Assembly (NCBI RefSeq): GCF_000621805.1
Contig: NZ_JHXH01000001.1
Location: forward strand, 124,001-188,000
Reading direction: 5' to 3'
DNA: 64,000 nt
Source: Ruminococcus sp. FC2018
GTDB lineage: Bacteria; Bacillota; Clostridia; Oscillospirales; Ruminococcaceae
Shown here in pieces: positions 47,152-56,411 of the stretch (positions are counted from its first letter, which is position 1; every line of letters begins with the position of its first letter). The position numbers were made by a program, and so were the translations under genes. The notes under the pieces are model-generated. The model saw only the letters and a list, made by a program, of their open reading frames with translations, was not told the origin of the DNA and did no database searches.

Positions 47152-49413
47152 GTGTTTGGACTTTCTAACACTTTAAAAATCGTTATTATCATAGCGGTTC
47201 TGCTGTTTGCAGCCTTGGCTTTTTATTTCTCATTCAGAGGCAGCAAATTCCTTAAATCTCTGAAATCAAAGCTCACCGTTGCGGTGGTCGTGGTGGCTGT
47301 TGTATTGATAACAGGACTGAGCCTTATTTCGGTAAGCTTTGTTAAGAAATCGTCTATTGAGACTCTTGCCAATACCATAAAGCCGATAGCTGAAAGTACG
47401 GCAGGTAATTTCGACCAGACTGTAAACAGGCTTGGCGAAAGTCTTTCTGAATCCATACATAAAAGCTCTGACGGCAAAACTGTTGAAGAGGTCGTTTCTT
47501 CGCTTAAAACCAACTTCCCGACCATAGTCAAAGAGCGATTCAACGTTGCTGTATCCGATTATTGCAGCTATTACGTCTTTGACTCCACCGGAAAAATACT
47601 CAGCCATTCCGGAGACGTTTCACTTGATATAAACAGCATCGTTACCTCAAGTGATGTTTCCGAGGCAATAACTGTGGGAAGACCGGTCATAACAAAATGC
47701 GTCAATTCCGAAAATCTGTCATCGTTTGCTTTGCTGTCTGCATTCAACGATCCCAAGGATCCTTCAAAAAAAGTGGTAATGGGTGTTGCGCTCAACGGCT
47801 ATGCTCTTTCGTCTATTCTGGAAAAGAACTCATTGAGCAAAATGGGCGAGTTGTATATCGTTGACTCCGACGGTAAGATCATAATTCATCCTACTTCGTC
47901 TTCCTCTATGTTCAAGTATGAAAATCCTATTGAAAAAGCAAAGGATAATAAGGATTACAAGGATGTTGCCTCAGCATTTGAAAATGTCAATGAGTCCGAT
48001 GACGGCTATGTGACTTTCAAATATGACGGCAAGGAATATGTTGGAGGCTATTTTAAAGTATCTACCTTTAACGCCAAGATCCTTATGCTCACCGATTCAT
48101 CCGAGTACACAAAGACCGCTATGGTGGCTCTGGAAAGCATATTCTTTGTGGGGATCGTGCTTTTGTGTGTTGTTATGATCTGTGCATCTCTTTTTGCCCG
48201 CCGAATTTCAAAGCCGATCGTTTCCGCCACAGACAGGATCAGAGGACTTGCACAGGGCAACCTGACCGATCCTGTGGATGTCTGGTATTCAAACGACGAG
48301 CTTGGCGTGCTTTCTAACTCCCTTGATGAAACGGTACTTAGTCTGAGACAGTATATCAACATAATTACAGTTGCACTTACAAAGATCTCTGAAGGCGATC
48401 TTTGTCATAAAATGGAAGGCACCTTCAAGGGCGATTTCTATAAGATAAAGAGCACGTTCAACGAGATACTCAGCGCATTGTCCGATACCTTTGCAGCTAT
48501 AAATATGTCTGCCGAGCAGGTCAACTCCGGTGCAACTCAGGTATCCGATTCCGCACAGGCGCTTTCACAAGGCTCAACACAACAGGCATCTGCTATTGAA
48601 GAGCTTTCTGCAACCCTTACTGACGTTTCCAAGCAGACTCAGCAAAACTCGATGGACGCTAAGAACGCCTATAATATCGTTATGGATAATACCGAAGCTA
48701 TCAATAACTGCAATGACGATATGACCCATATGCTCAAGGCTATGAATGAGATCAGCGATGCATCTGCCGAGATCGCAAAGATAATCAAGGTCATCGACGA
48801 GATCTCCTTCCAGACCAATATCCTTGCTCTGAACGCCGCTGTTGAGGCTGCAAGAGAAGGTTCAAAGGGATTTGGAGTGGTTGCTGACGAAGTAAGACGT
48901 CTTGCATCACGTTCAGCCGAAGCTGCCAAGCAGACTGCTCAGCTTATTGAAAACTCAACTATTGCCGTTAATAAGGGTTCTAAGATCGCAGAGGATACAG
49001 CTAAATCCTTGGAACAGATAGTTCACAGATCCGAGGAGATAACCACCCTTATGAGAAATATCACCGAGGCTTCCGAGGCACAGGCTGATGCTATCGTGCA
49101 GATAGATACGGGCGTAGATCAGATCTCTGCAGTTGTTTCCAAGAATACATCTACCGCAGTGGGATTTGCCTCTGCAAGTGAGGAACTTTCCAGCCAGTCG
49201 CTAATACTGAAGAATATGATCGCTCGTTTCAGACTTTCTGAGGACGACGCAGAGCCGGCACCGGCACCTGTAAAGAAAAATATAGATCCGTTTGATCTGC
49301 TCGATGCACAGGAAGGCTCCGCTTCCGAACCTTCTGTGGAAAAGCATACAGAGCTGACTCAGGAAGATATGGAAATACTGGGATTTACCAGCGATGAAGA
49401 CGACAAGTACTAA
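47152..49413 (+). CDS. Methyl-accepting chemotaxis protein with dCache sensor
   Basis: GTG start with AGGGGTGATGG upstream; 753 residues. Two hydrophobic helices at the N-terminus (about 8-27 and 41-64), rather than one, precede an extracellular double-Cache sensor (about 75-320). A further helix (about 328-350), HAMP (about 352-405) and the methyl-accepting/CheA-coupling hairpin follow, with the tip near residues 540-580 (QTNILALNAAVEAAREGSKGFGVVADEV). The C-terminus lacks the CheR/CheB-docking pentapeptide. Ligands of dCache domains are often amino acids or organic acids. No CheA or flagellar gene lies in the window. Phosphofructokinase follows after 25 nt, probably on the same message. Confidence 0.92.
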   Translation: MFGLSNTLKIVIIIAVLLFAALAFYFSFRGSKFLKSLKSKLTVAVVVVAVVLITGLSLISVSFVKKSSIETLANTIKPIAESTAGNFDQTVNRLGESLSESIHKSSDGKTVEEVVSSLKTNFPTIVKERFNVAVSDYCSYYVFDSTGKILSHSGDVSLDINSIVTSSDVSEAITVGRPVITKCVNSENLSSFALLSAFNDPKDPSKKVVMGVALNGYALSSILEKNSLSKMGELYIVDSDGKIIIHPTSSSSMFKYENPIEKAKDNKDYKDVASAFENVNESDDGYVTFKYDGKEYVGGYFKVSTFNAKILMLTDSSEYTKTAMVALESIFFVGIVLLCVVMICASLFARRISKPIVSATDRIRGLAQGNLTDPVDVWYSNDELGVLSNSLDETVLSLRQYINIITVALTKISEGDLCHKMEGTFKGDFYKIKSTFNEILSALSDTFAAINMSAEQVNSGATQVSDSAQALSQGSTQQASAIEELSATLTDVSKQTQQNSMDAKNAYNIVMDNTEAINNCNDDMTHMLKAMNEISDASAEIAKIIKVIDEISFQTNILALNAAVEAAREGSKGFGVVADEVRRLASRSAEAAKQTAQLIENSTIAVNKGSKIAEDTAKSLEQIVHRSEEITTLMRNITEASEAQADAIVQIDTGVDQISAVVSKNTSTAVGFASASEELSSQSLILKNMIARFRLSEDDAEPAPAPVKKNIDPFDLLDAQEGSASEPSVEKHTELTQEDMEILGFTSDEDDKY

Positions 49414-49438
49414 AATCCAATAGACGGAGGTTTTATAT

Positions 49439-50512
49439 ATGAAACGAAGAATAGGTATCCTTACCAGCGGCGGTGACTGTCCGGGACTTAACGCCACTAT
49501 CAGAGGCGTTGCCAAGGCTTGCTATGAGCGATTTGGAAACGATGTTGAAATAGTAGGTATCGAAGACGGATATTTCGGACTTATAAACAATATGTGCCGT
49601 GAAATGAACCAGTCTGATTTTTCAGGAATACTTACCACAGGCGGAACGATCTTCGGAACGAAAAGAACGCCTTTTAAGAAAATGCAGGTGGTTGAGGACG
49701 ATAACGTTGACAAAGTTAAGGCAATGAAGAATACATATAAAAAACAAAAGCTTGATTGTCTGCTTACCCTTGGCGGAAACGGCACCCATAAGACCGCCAA
49801 TCTGCTTTCAGAGGAAGGTCTGAACGTTATAGGTCTGCCGAAGACCATTGATAACGATATCTGGGGTACAAGCGTTACATTTGGTTTCCATACCGCCGTA
49901 AATACCGCAACAGATGTTATCGACAGACTCCACTCCACAGCGAACTCCCACGGAAGAATACTTGTCTGCGAGATAATGGGTAATAAGGCAGGCTGGCTTA
50001 CCCTTTATGCCGGTATCGCAGGCGGTGCGGATATGATCGTTATCCCGGAGATACCCTATGATATCGAGAAGCTTGCCGAAGCCTGTGAGAAGCGTAAGGA
50101 TAAGAGATTTGCTATTCTTGCTGTGGCTGAGGGTGCATACGATATCAAGGAAGCAAAGATGAAGAAGAAGGAAAGGGCAGCTTACAGAGCTGAAAACGGG
50201 ATCACTACCGCAACAAGCAGGATCGCCAAGCAGATCGAAGAGATGATAGGCAACGAGGCGAGAGTCTGCGTTCCCGGTCATATGCTCAGAGGCGGCAGCC
50301 CATCGGCTTATGACAGAGTCCTTGCAACTAAGTTCGGTGTCCATGCAGCAAAGCTTATTTCTAAAGAGAAATATGGCTATGCAGTTGCAATGATAAAGGA
50401 TAATGTCAGCGAGAATCCGCTTTCTGAGGTTGCCGGAAAGACTAAGTTTGTCCCACAGGATGACCAGCTTGTAAAAACTGCAAGAGATATAGGAATTTCC
50501 TTTGGTGATTGA
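49439..50512 (+). CDS. pfkA: 6-phosphofructokinase, group III-like (phosphoryl donor uncertain)
   Basis: Phosphorylates fructose 6-phosphate in glycolysis. Motifs over 357 residues: LTSGGDCPGLNATIRG (substrate loop), LTLGGNGTHKTA (nucleotide site), GLPKTIDNDIWGT (catalytic loop) and EIMGNKAGWL. The catalytic loop has Lys where classic ATP enzymes have Gly (PKTIDND), while the nucleotide loop has Gly as in ATP users. This combination is that of mixed-substrate group III enzymes. The usual Asp of GGDGS is Asn here. ATP is the likely donor, but pyrophosphate use is not excluded. GGAGG lies upstream of the ATG. Confidence 0.9.
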   Translation: MKRRIGILTSGGDCPGLNATIRGVAKACYERFGNDVEIVGIEDGYFGLINNMCREMNQSDFSGILTTGGTIFGTKRTPFKKMQVVEDDNVDKVKAMKNTYKKQKLDCLLTLGGNGTHKTANLLSEEGLNVIGLPKTIDNDIWGTSVTFGFHTAVNTATDVIDRLHSTANSHGRILVCEIMGNKAGWLTLYAGIAGGADMIVIPEIPYDIEKLAEACEKRKDKRFAILAVAEGAYDIKEAKMKKKERAAYRAENGITTATSRIAKQIEEMIGNEARVCVPGHMLRGGSPSAYDRVLATKFGVHAAKLISKEKYGYAVAMIKDNVSENPLSEVAGKTKFVPQDDQLVKTARDIGISFGD

Positions 50513-50520
50513 TATTACAT

Positions 50521-50555
50521 ACCGGTGCTCATTTCTATGTGAGTGCCGGTTTTTT
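50521..50555 (+). terminator. Terminator after pfkA
   Basis: ACCGGTGCTCA pairs with TGAGTGCCGGT (two wobble pairs) around an 8-nt loop and is followed by six T residues. Confidence 0.85.
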
Positions 50556-50562
50556 GTGTGCA

Positions 50563-50604
50563 ATAAAAATAGGACTGCTGCCCGAAGGTAACAGTCCTTT
50601 TGTT
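50563..50604 (-). terminator. Terminator after epimerase gene
   Basis: On the minus strand AGGACTG pairs with CAGTCCT across a 14-nt loop, followed by ATTTTTATTG. Confidence 0.65.
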
Positions 50605-50611
50605 TTGCTTA

Positions 50612-51634
50612 CTATTTATTAAATGAGCAGTTTTTCTTTGCCTGTTCGCAAAGTGAAATTATCTCGTCGCACCATCTGTCAAATTCGGGATCGTCCTTTT
50701 GTAGTTCCGGGTGTGCAAGAATGTTCCTGACCGTTCTTTCAATGCCTTCCTTTGCGCTTACAGTTGCCTTGAAATCGGGCACCAGAGCTTTTACCTTTGA
50801 ATTATCGAAGATCACGGAGTTCGCTTTGTCGCCGATAAGGCTTCCCGTAAGATCGTAATCGCTCATGTCAGCCAGCATCTGAGAGGAAACATAGTAAGGC
50901 TTTAGCTCAACACCCAGCGCATCTGCAATGTATTGATAGATCTGGTTCCATGTTACGCTTTCGTCGGATGTTATGTGAAAAGCCTGCCCAATGGCTTCTT
51001 TTCTGCCTATAAGCCCGGTATAAGCCTTGGCAAAGTCGCTGTTGTGGGTTATGGTCCAAAGCGAAGTGCCGTCACCGTGAATGATAACCGGTTTGCCCTC
51101 CATGATCCTCTTGACCACCTGCCAGCTCCCGCCGTTTCCGTGAACGCCAAGAGGTACGCTTCGCTCGTCATAAGTATGGCTTGGACGAACGATAGTAACA
51201 GGGAATCCATGCTGACGATACATAGCCATTAGGTATTCTTCGCAGGCTTTCTTGTTCCTTGAGTACTCCCAGTATGGGTTCTCAAGAGGTGTTTCTTCCG
51301 TTATGATGTGGCTTGCAGGAGGTTTCTGATATGCAGAAGCAGAGCTGATATAGATAAACTGTTTTGTCTTGTCCTTAAAGAGTCTGAAATCCCGCTGAAG
51401 CTGTTGGGGAACAAATCCGATAAACTCTCCCACGCAGTCAAAACTCAGCCCCTTAAGCTTTGCGGCAATGTCAGCTTCGTCGTTGATGTCTCCGTTTATG
51501 ACCTCGACATTTTCAGGTAAAGCAGCAGTTCTGCTGCCTCTGTTCAGCAGATACAGCTCCTCGCCCCTTTGCGCAAGCAGCCTTGTAATTGCCATGCTTA
51601 TTGTTCCTGTTCCGCCGATAAAAAGTATCTTCAT
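50612..51634 (-). CDS. NAD-dependent epimerase/dehydratase-like SDR
   Basis: An extended short-chain dehydrogenase fold of 340 residues. The dinucleotide motif is KILFIGGTGTISMAITRLL (GGxGxxS form), the catalytic pair is YSRNK (YxxxK) after a Ser-rich YISSASAY, and a C-terminal substrate half follows. The GGTGTIS start and overall length resemble CSP41/isoflavone-reductase-like atypical SDRs. The sugar or nucleotide-sugar substrate cannot be read. Monocistronic. Confidence 0.87.
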   Translation of the reverse strand: MKILFIGGTGTISMAITRLLAQRGEELYLLNRGSRTAALPENVEVINGDINDEADIAAKLKGLSFDCVGEFIGFVPQQLQRDFRLFKDKTKQFIYISSASAYQKPPASHIITEETPLENPYWEYSRNKKACEEYLMAMYRQHGFPVTIVRPSHTYDERSVPLGVHGNGGSWQVVKRIMEGKPVIIHGDGTSLWTITHNSDFAKAYTGLIGRKEAIGQAFHITSDESVTWNQIYQYIADALGVELKPYYVSSQMLADMSDYDLTGSLIGDKANSVIFDNSKVKALVPDFKATVSAKEGIERTVRNILAHPELQKDDPEFDRWCDEIISLCEQAKKNCSFNK

Positions 51635-51769
51635 GTTTGTACCCTCTTGTATTTACTGATTTTCATTATTTGCTTATCATATTTATACTATAAATAAGCC
51701 GTAATGTCAACCAAAAAACGCCATTCTAATAAAAGAGCGATTTTTCATCGGTTTTCTGCACGATTGGTA

Positions 51770-51798
51770 GTGACATTTTCGGATTTGTGTGTTATAAT
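51770..51798 (+). promoter_or_regulatory. Promoter of the nucleotide cyclase gene
   Basis: GTGACA (51770-51775), a 17-nt spacer and TATAAT (51793-51798), 88 nt before the start. Confidence 0.6.
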
Positions 51799-51886
51799 TA
51801 AATAAAAATGAGAATTTAGAATTATTAGTCAGGTCTATTGAACTGATTTTTGAACTTAGCTTTTTGACCGTACAGAGGTGGTTTGG

Positions 51887-54160
51887 ATGAAAAAGGTTTT
51901 TGGAATTACTTTAGGGGGGCTTCAGCAGAAGATACTTAACCTTGTGCTGATATTCCTTTTGCTTATGGTAGCCGTGTTTGGTGCGGTTTCCTTCTACCAG
52001 AGCAGGACTCTTTCCAAAACTGTAAGCGATGCAAAGGATAAACAGCAGGAAGCTATCAGGCAGGTCTCTGAGGAAACAATGAACGGCGTTGTCAATAAAA
52101 CATTGTCAAAGACCACCGCACTTCAGGCATATATTGCCGATGAATTGTTTGTGGGGCTTAAAAACAGCGTTGTGACCCTGCAGTCCCTTGCAAAGGAAAC
52201 CTTTGACAAAAAGGACTCCTTCCAGCGGCGTGAAGGTCCTGTTCCCGACGCCTCCAATGAAGGGAAGATCGCCTTGCAGGTGCTTTGGGAAAACGGAGTT
52301 GACTATAAAAAGTCGGAATACCTTGGTGTGGCATCAAATATGGGTGATGCCATGATAGCTCTGCTTAAGAGTGCAGAAAGCATTAACAGCTGTTACTTCG
52401 GCTTGTCAGACGGCACCCACCTTTGTGTAGATGAGCATTCGGCAAATAAATTTGATAGTTCCGGAAAAGTTGTCAATTTTCCTGTACGTGAAAGACCATG
52501 GTATAAAACAGCGGTTGAAAAGGGTGATATCTGCTTTACGGGAGTTATTACAGATGCTTATACAGGCAAAGCCTGTGTGACCTGTGCCGCACCGGTCTAT
52601 TCAGGCGGAAAGCTTATCGGTGTTGTAGGCGCAGACCTTTTCCTGGATTCAATGGCTGACTATGTAAATAAGTCTGAAGCTGACGGCGGATTTGTCTGCG
52701 TTGTCAATAATGATGGAAAAATTGTTTTTTCTCCTGAAAAAAGCGGCACGCTCAAGGTTGATATAGATGATAAGGCTGCTGATCTGAGAAAAGGTGAGAA
52801 CAAAGACCTTGGTGAGCTGATAACAGCTTCCTATAAAGAGCAGACGCCCCCTAAGCTTATCACTGTTGATAATAAGGAATACTTTGTGCTGGGTTCACCT
52901 ATGAAAACTATTGGATGGACAGTTCTTTCCTTTATTGAAAAGGATATTACCCAGCAGCCAACACAGGCTATGCTTGACGAATATGACAGGATAAATAATG
53001 AAGCAACAACTGAGTTTGAAAACAGTGCTTCCAAGTCAAAGCAGACATCCATTGTGATGATATTCATTATACTTATCCTTGGTTCCTTTGCAGCTTTGTG
53101 GCTTGCAGGCAGAATAGTAAAACCTATGGCTGCTATGACGGAGGATCTTATCGAAGGCGGTAAAACAGGAAAAGCCTTTGAGATGAAAGAAATATATAAT
53201 ACCAAGGATGAGATACAGGTCTTTGCTGAGACTATTAACGATCTTTCCCAGAAAGCAAATAAGTATATCCATGACATTACCGAGATAAATAAAGAAAAGG
53301 ACAAGAACGAAAAGTTCTATTATAAATTCGTTCCTGAAAAATTCCGTGAATTGCTTGGAAAAGAAAAATTTACGGACCTTGCCCTTGGCGATGCTCAAAG
53401 CCGGGAGTTTGCCGTATTGTTCTGTGATATACGCTCTTTCTCCCTCAATTCAGAAATGATGACTGCAAAGGAAAACTTTGAATTCGTCAATGTTATTTAC
53501 GGTATCGCAGGACCTATAATAAGAAAGTACGGCGGATTTGTTGATAAGTACATAGGCGATGCTGTTATGGCATTGTTTGAAACGGCTGATTCCGCTGTAA
53601 ATGCAGGTATTGAGCTGTACAAGAGTATAGTGCTTGATCCTGCCACAGCTCATAAGCTCAAGGTTTCCGAGATAAATGTTGGCATAGGCATCCATATGGG
53701 CATGGCACGGATAGGAATTGTCGGCGAGGAGGAAAGACTTGCCGGAACAGTCATATCAAACACTGTTAATATTAGTTCACGTCTTGAATCTCTGACCAAA
53801 ACTTACCAGACTGCTATGCTTATTACCAAAGACACTCTTGACCGTATGACATCACCGGATACGCTTTCAACAAGATATGTTGGCATGATCAGGATGGAAG
53901 GTGTTAACGAAGTTAAGTCTGTTTATGAGGTGCTTGACTGCCTTGAAGATGAACAAAAACAGCTTAGACAGGGAACAAGTGATGATTTCCGTGAAGCGAT
54001 AAGGCTTTTCCATCTTGGAAAGAGAAAGCAGTCTATTGAGTATCTTAAAAAGCTTGTTGATGAGAACAAAGCCGATCACGTAACACATCTCTATCTTGAT
54101 TATATCAGCTCACTCCCCGACGATAGCAAGAGCAATGTTTTTATATTCGATAAAAAATAG
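51887..54160 (+). CDS. Membrane class III adenylate/guanylate cyclase with dCache sensor and HAMP
   Basis: The ATG at 51887 is favoured by AGAGGTGG five nt upstream; a GTG at 51878 is in frame. The 757 residues comprise an N-terminal helix (about 17-38), an extracellular double-Cache domain (about 45-385, VRERPWYKTAVEKG is the Cache signature), a second helix (about 390-410), HAMP, a coiled segment and a class III cyclase domain (about 505-690). Metal Asp residues are in VLFCDIRSFS and KYIGDAVMALF, and the Lys before it fits adenine recognition. NTVNISSRLE carries the conserved transition-state Asn/Arg. A helical tail follows. It probably makes cAMP in response to an external ligand. Confidence 0.9.
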   Translation: MKKVFGITLGGLQQKILNLVLIFLLLMVAVFGAVSFYQSRTLSKTVSDAKDKQQEAIRQVSEETMNGVVNKTLSKTTALQAYIADELFVGLKNSVVTLQSLAKETFDKKDSFQRREGPVPDASNEGKIALQVLWENGVDYKKSEYLGVASNMGDAMIALLKSAESINSCYFGLSDGTHLCVDEHSANKFDSSGKVVNFPVRERPWYKTAVEKGDICFTGVITDAYTGKACVTCAAPVYSGGKLIGVVGADLFLDSMADYVNKSEADGGFVCVVNNDGKIVFSPEKSGTLKVDIDDKAADLRKGENKDLGELITASYKEQTPPKLITVDNKEYFVLGSPMKTIGWTVLSFIEKDITQQPTQAMLDEYDRINNEATTEFENSASKSKQTSIVMIFIILILGSFAALWLAGRIVKPMAAMTEDLIEGGKTGKAFEMKEIYNTKDEIQVFAETINDLSQKANKYIHDITEINKEKDKNEKFYYKFVPEKFRELLGKEKFTDLALGDAQSREFAVLFCDIRSFSLNSEMMTAKENFEFVNVIYGIAGPIIRKYGGFVDKYIGDAVMALFETADSAVNAGIELYKSIVLDPATAHKLKVSEINVGIGIHMGMARIGIVGEEERLAGTVISNTVNISSRLESLTKTYQTAMLITKDTLDRMTSPDTLSTRYVGMIRMEGVNEVKSVYEVLDCLEDEQKQLRQGTSDDFREAIRLFHLGKRKQSIEYLKKLVDENKADHVTHLYLDYISSLPDDSKSNVFIFDKK

Positions 54161-54235
54161 ATTTACTATGCGTCAAAAAACATCCGCTGCGTTTGAACTG
54201 CCCCCAAGCTTTTAAACAAACTCTTTAAAGAATAA

Positions 54236-54272
54236 TTATAAAAAGCGACTAAGAGGAATCTTGGTCGCTTTT
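54236..54272 (-). terminator. Terminator inside the deleted IS element
   Basis: AAAAGCGAC pairs with GTCGCTTTT around the orfB 3' end and is followed on the minus strand by TTTTTATAATTATT. Confidence 0.7.
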
Positions 54273-54449
54273 GTTATGCGGCATTAAGTCTATACTCAAT
54301 GGCAGACAAACCGTCAAGCTCAAGCTTAATGCGCTTTGTGTCGAACCAGTCTATGTAAGCATGAAGCCCGGATATGAAGTGCCCGACAGAGTTTTACTAC
54401 TTTGATTTTAAATTCCTGTGTGTACCTTTTGTTTGGCTTATCTTTAGGC

Positions 54450-54529
54450 ATAAAAATGCCCCTTTTCGTCAGATCTCAAATTGGTATATTTCTATTATAC
54501 CGCATTGTCTGACAAAAGGGAGCATTTCA
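54450..54529. repeat. Long inverted repeat at the IS left end covering the orfA ribosome site
   Basis: AAATGCCCCTTTTCGTCAGA near 54455 pairs with GTCTGACAAAAGGGAGCATTT near 54508-54528. The loop holds the element promoter and a small palindrome (GGTATA ... TATACC). Transcripts entering from outside would fold over the orfA start site; transcripts begun inside would not. Confidence 0.7.
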
Positions 54530-54546
54530 CATCTCGGGTATTATTA

Positions 54547-55323
54547 TCAAACCTTTTTATAGTCCTTTATTTCAGGCATTTTGAAAAGTTCGTCGCTTGC
54601 CTTGCCTATCTCCCTTACGCCGAAATACTCAGCCATCTGAGCACCCTCGTAGAGCAGATATACTTCGCAGAAGCTGCCGTCTGAACCTTTGAAACAAAAA
54701 CCTATCTGACCGTCCTGTCCCGCAACGTTCTTGTTGACTTTGTAGGTTTCAACAATAACGTCAGATTTCTGGTCTATCTGTGCCTGTACAAAATCACCTG
54801 TCATTCCGAAAAGCAGATCCTTCTGCGCAACAAAGCTCTTTTCGTCGGTTACAGCCTGCTCCTGATATTTCATGTTGGTGAAATCAAACATGGTGGCTTT
54901 TTTATCACCGGTATAAAGTATTGCAGTCTTTGAGTTGTTGTTGGCAGTTGAACTGAATATCTTATTGTCTTTCTTGTTAAGGACGATGGTTGATCCGCCT
55001 GTATTAGCGTGGACCATTGTTACTTTGTAGCCGTCCTTGTTGTTGTATGTTTCTTTCAGACTGTCATAAAGTCTTTTGCTGCCCTTAACGTCATAGCCTA
55101 TAGCATTGGTTTTATTCTGCTCCTGACTGCTTGAATCTGCACCGGCTTGTGATGACCCCTGGGAGCTTGCGTCAGACTTGCTTTCAGCCTGGCTCTGGGA
55201 TTGTACCGATGAACCGGACGAATCGCCCGAGCTGTCCGAGCTGTCTTTGTTTTCGCAGCCGCAAAACATTGAGCAGGCAAGTGCCAATGCAGCAGCTATG
55301 CTTACAATTTTCTTAATAAACAA
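54547..55323 (-). CDS. Lipoprotein, 258 residues
   Basis: The TTG at 55323 has AGGAG at about 9-10 nt. A lipoprotein signal ends at CSMFCGC (lipidated Cys likely residue 23). A Ser/Gln/Asp-rich linker (about 25-75) precedes a domain of about 175 residues (GYDVKGSKRLYDSLKETYNN ... AEYFGVREIGKASDELFKMPEI) made of alternating strands, resembling LolA/LppX-like or DUF-type ligand-binding barrels. It is 15 nt downstream of a second, similar lipoprotein gene, so the two are co-expressed. Ligand unknown. Confidence 0.8.
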   Translation of the reverse strand: MFIKKIVSIAAALALACSMFCGCENKDSSDSSGDSSGSSVQSQSQAESKSDASSQGSSQAGADSSSQEQNKTNAIGYDVKGSKRLYDSLKETYNNKDGYKVTMVHANTGGSTIVLNKKDNKIFSSTANNNSKTAILYTGDKKATMFDFTNMKYQEQAVTDEKSFVAQKDLLFGMTGDFVQAQIDQKSDVIVETYKVNKNVAGQDGQIGFCFKGSDGSFCEVYLLYEGAQMAEYFGVREIGKASDELFKMPEIKDYKKV

Positions 55324-55338
55324 TTATTTTCACTCCTG

Positions 55339-56169
55339 TTAAGCCTGTGGCTGTTGTGTAGGGTCTGCACCCTTGGCGTTAGGATCCTGATAGTTTGCAT
55401 CTACTTTTGTCCAGCCGGTAAAGTCAGGCAGTTTTATCTCGGGTGCAGAGTCGCTGAATGAAGTGATCTCCACTGTGCTCTTGACACCTGATGCGGAAGC
55501 TTCGATCTTCTTAGGTACACCTGTGGACTTATCATAGTAATATGTTGCCTCGGTAGCTACCTCAGCACCCTGCTCGTTCTGGTTCTTGACTTTTACCTTT
55601 TCCACGGTCATTCCGTTTTCTTCCTTAACGCTCACAAGCTCAACATTTCCCTCCAGTGTTAAGTCAGGTGACATTTTCGCAGCGTTAGATCCGTTTCCTT
55701 CGGTAACGGAATATACTTTCTGTGCTCTGATAAGTGCATAGGTCTTGCCGTCAAGGTAATATGTCTCTGTGTCCTTATCGCCGCCCATAGAAGACATATC
55801 CATGGTAAGGTGGAAGTTCTCACCGTTAAGCTCCATTGAAAGAGGGATCTTCACAGACATATAATCCATAACCATAGACATTGAATATGTCTTTGTTTTT
55901 GTGGTCTGCATAAGCTTATACGTGAAGGAATCCTCAAACTTCAGACCTGACTGGGACTGAGAGTTTTCTGCTGGGTCGGATGAATCGGGAAGAGCCGGAT
56001 TGTTCTGTGTAACAGCAGATTTTTCAACCTCTGAAGAATCGCTTGATACAGCAGATGATGAAGAAGCACCTGCTGTGGATGTGTCCTTGGAAGATGAGCT
56101 GTCAGAACAGCCTGTTACTGCGGCACAGATCATTGAAAGCGCTAAAATTGCGGTTAACATCTTTTTCAT
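55339..56169 (-). CDS. Lipoprotein, LppX/LolA-like fold suspected, 276 residues
   Basis: The ATG at 56169 follows AAGGGAG. A lipobox VTGC gives Cys21, followed by a Ser-rich linker to about residue 75. The rest (SFTYKLMQTTKTKTYSMSMVM ... TYYLDGKTYALIRAQ ... IKLPDFTGW) has the long-strand pattern of half-barrel lipoproteins such as LppX/LprG or DUF6612, which bind hydrophobic ligands. That family call is a guess from pattern. First gene of a two-lipoprotein operon. Confidence 0.78.
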   Translation of the reverse strand: MKKMLTAILALSMICAAVTGCSDSSSSKDTSTAGASSSSAVSSDSSEVEKSAVTQNNPALPDSSDPAENSQSQSGLKFEDSFTYKLMQTTKTKTYSMSMVMDYMSVKIPLSMELNGENFHLTMDMSSMGGDKDTETYYLDGKTYALIRAQKVYSVTEGNGSNAAKMSPDLTLEGNVELVSVKEENGMTVEKVKVKNQNEQGAEVATEATYYYDKSTGVPKKIEASASGVKSTVEITSFSDSAPEIKLPDFTGWTKVDANYQDPNAKGADPTQQPQA

Positions 56170-56411
56170 AAGTATTTCTCCCTTCTTGCTGTTTTATCAG
56201 CTAAAATCAACAAATTAAGTTTACCATAATAACAAAAAATCGTCAAGATAAGTTTTTAACAAATCAAAACACTAAATATACGCTGTTTTGTCTGTTTTAA
56301 CCACAAGTTGAAAGCTATATGAAAGCTGTATGATAACTGTGTGTTGAGCGGTAAAAAACGATGTGCTTGAAAAATGCAAAGGAATGTGTTATGCTTTATA
56401 CGGGTGATAAA

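Larger units (their letters stand above)
54194..54529 (-). mobile_element. Internally deleted IS3-family (IS150-like) element, 336 bp
   Basis: Both ends are preserved as imperfect inverted repeats: TGAACTGCCCCC at the low end and TGAAATGCTCCC reading in from the high end (10 of 12 match). Between them, on the minus strand, the element promoter and the first 20-25 codons of orfA (from ATG 54451, PKDKPNKRYTQEFKIKVVK) are joined directly to the last 35 or so codons of orfB (YIDWFDTKRIKLELDGLSA, stop at 54274). About 1 kb of transposase, including most of the DDE domain, is missing. No clear target duplication is seen. Confidence 0.8.
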
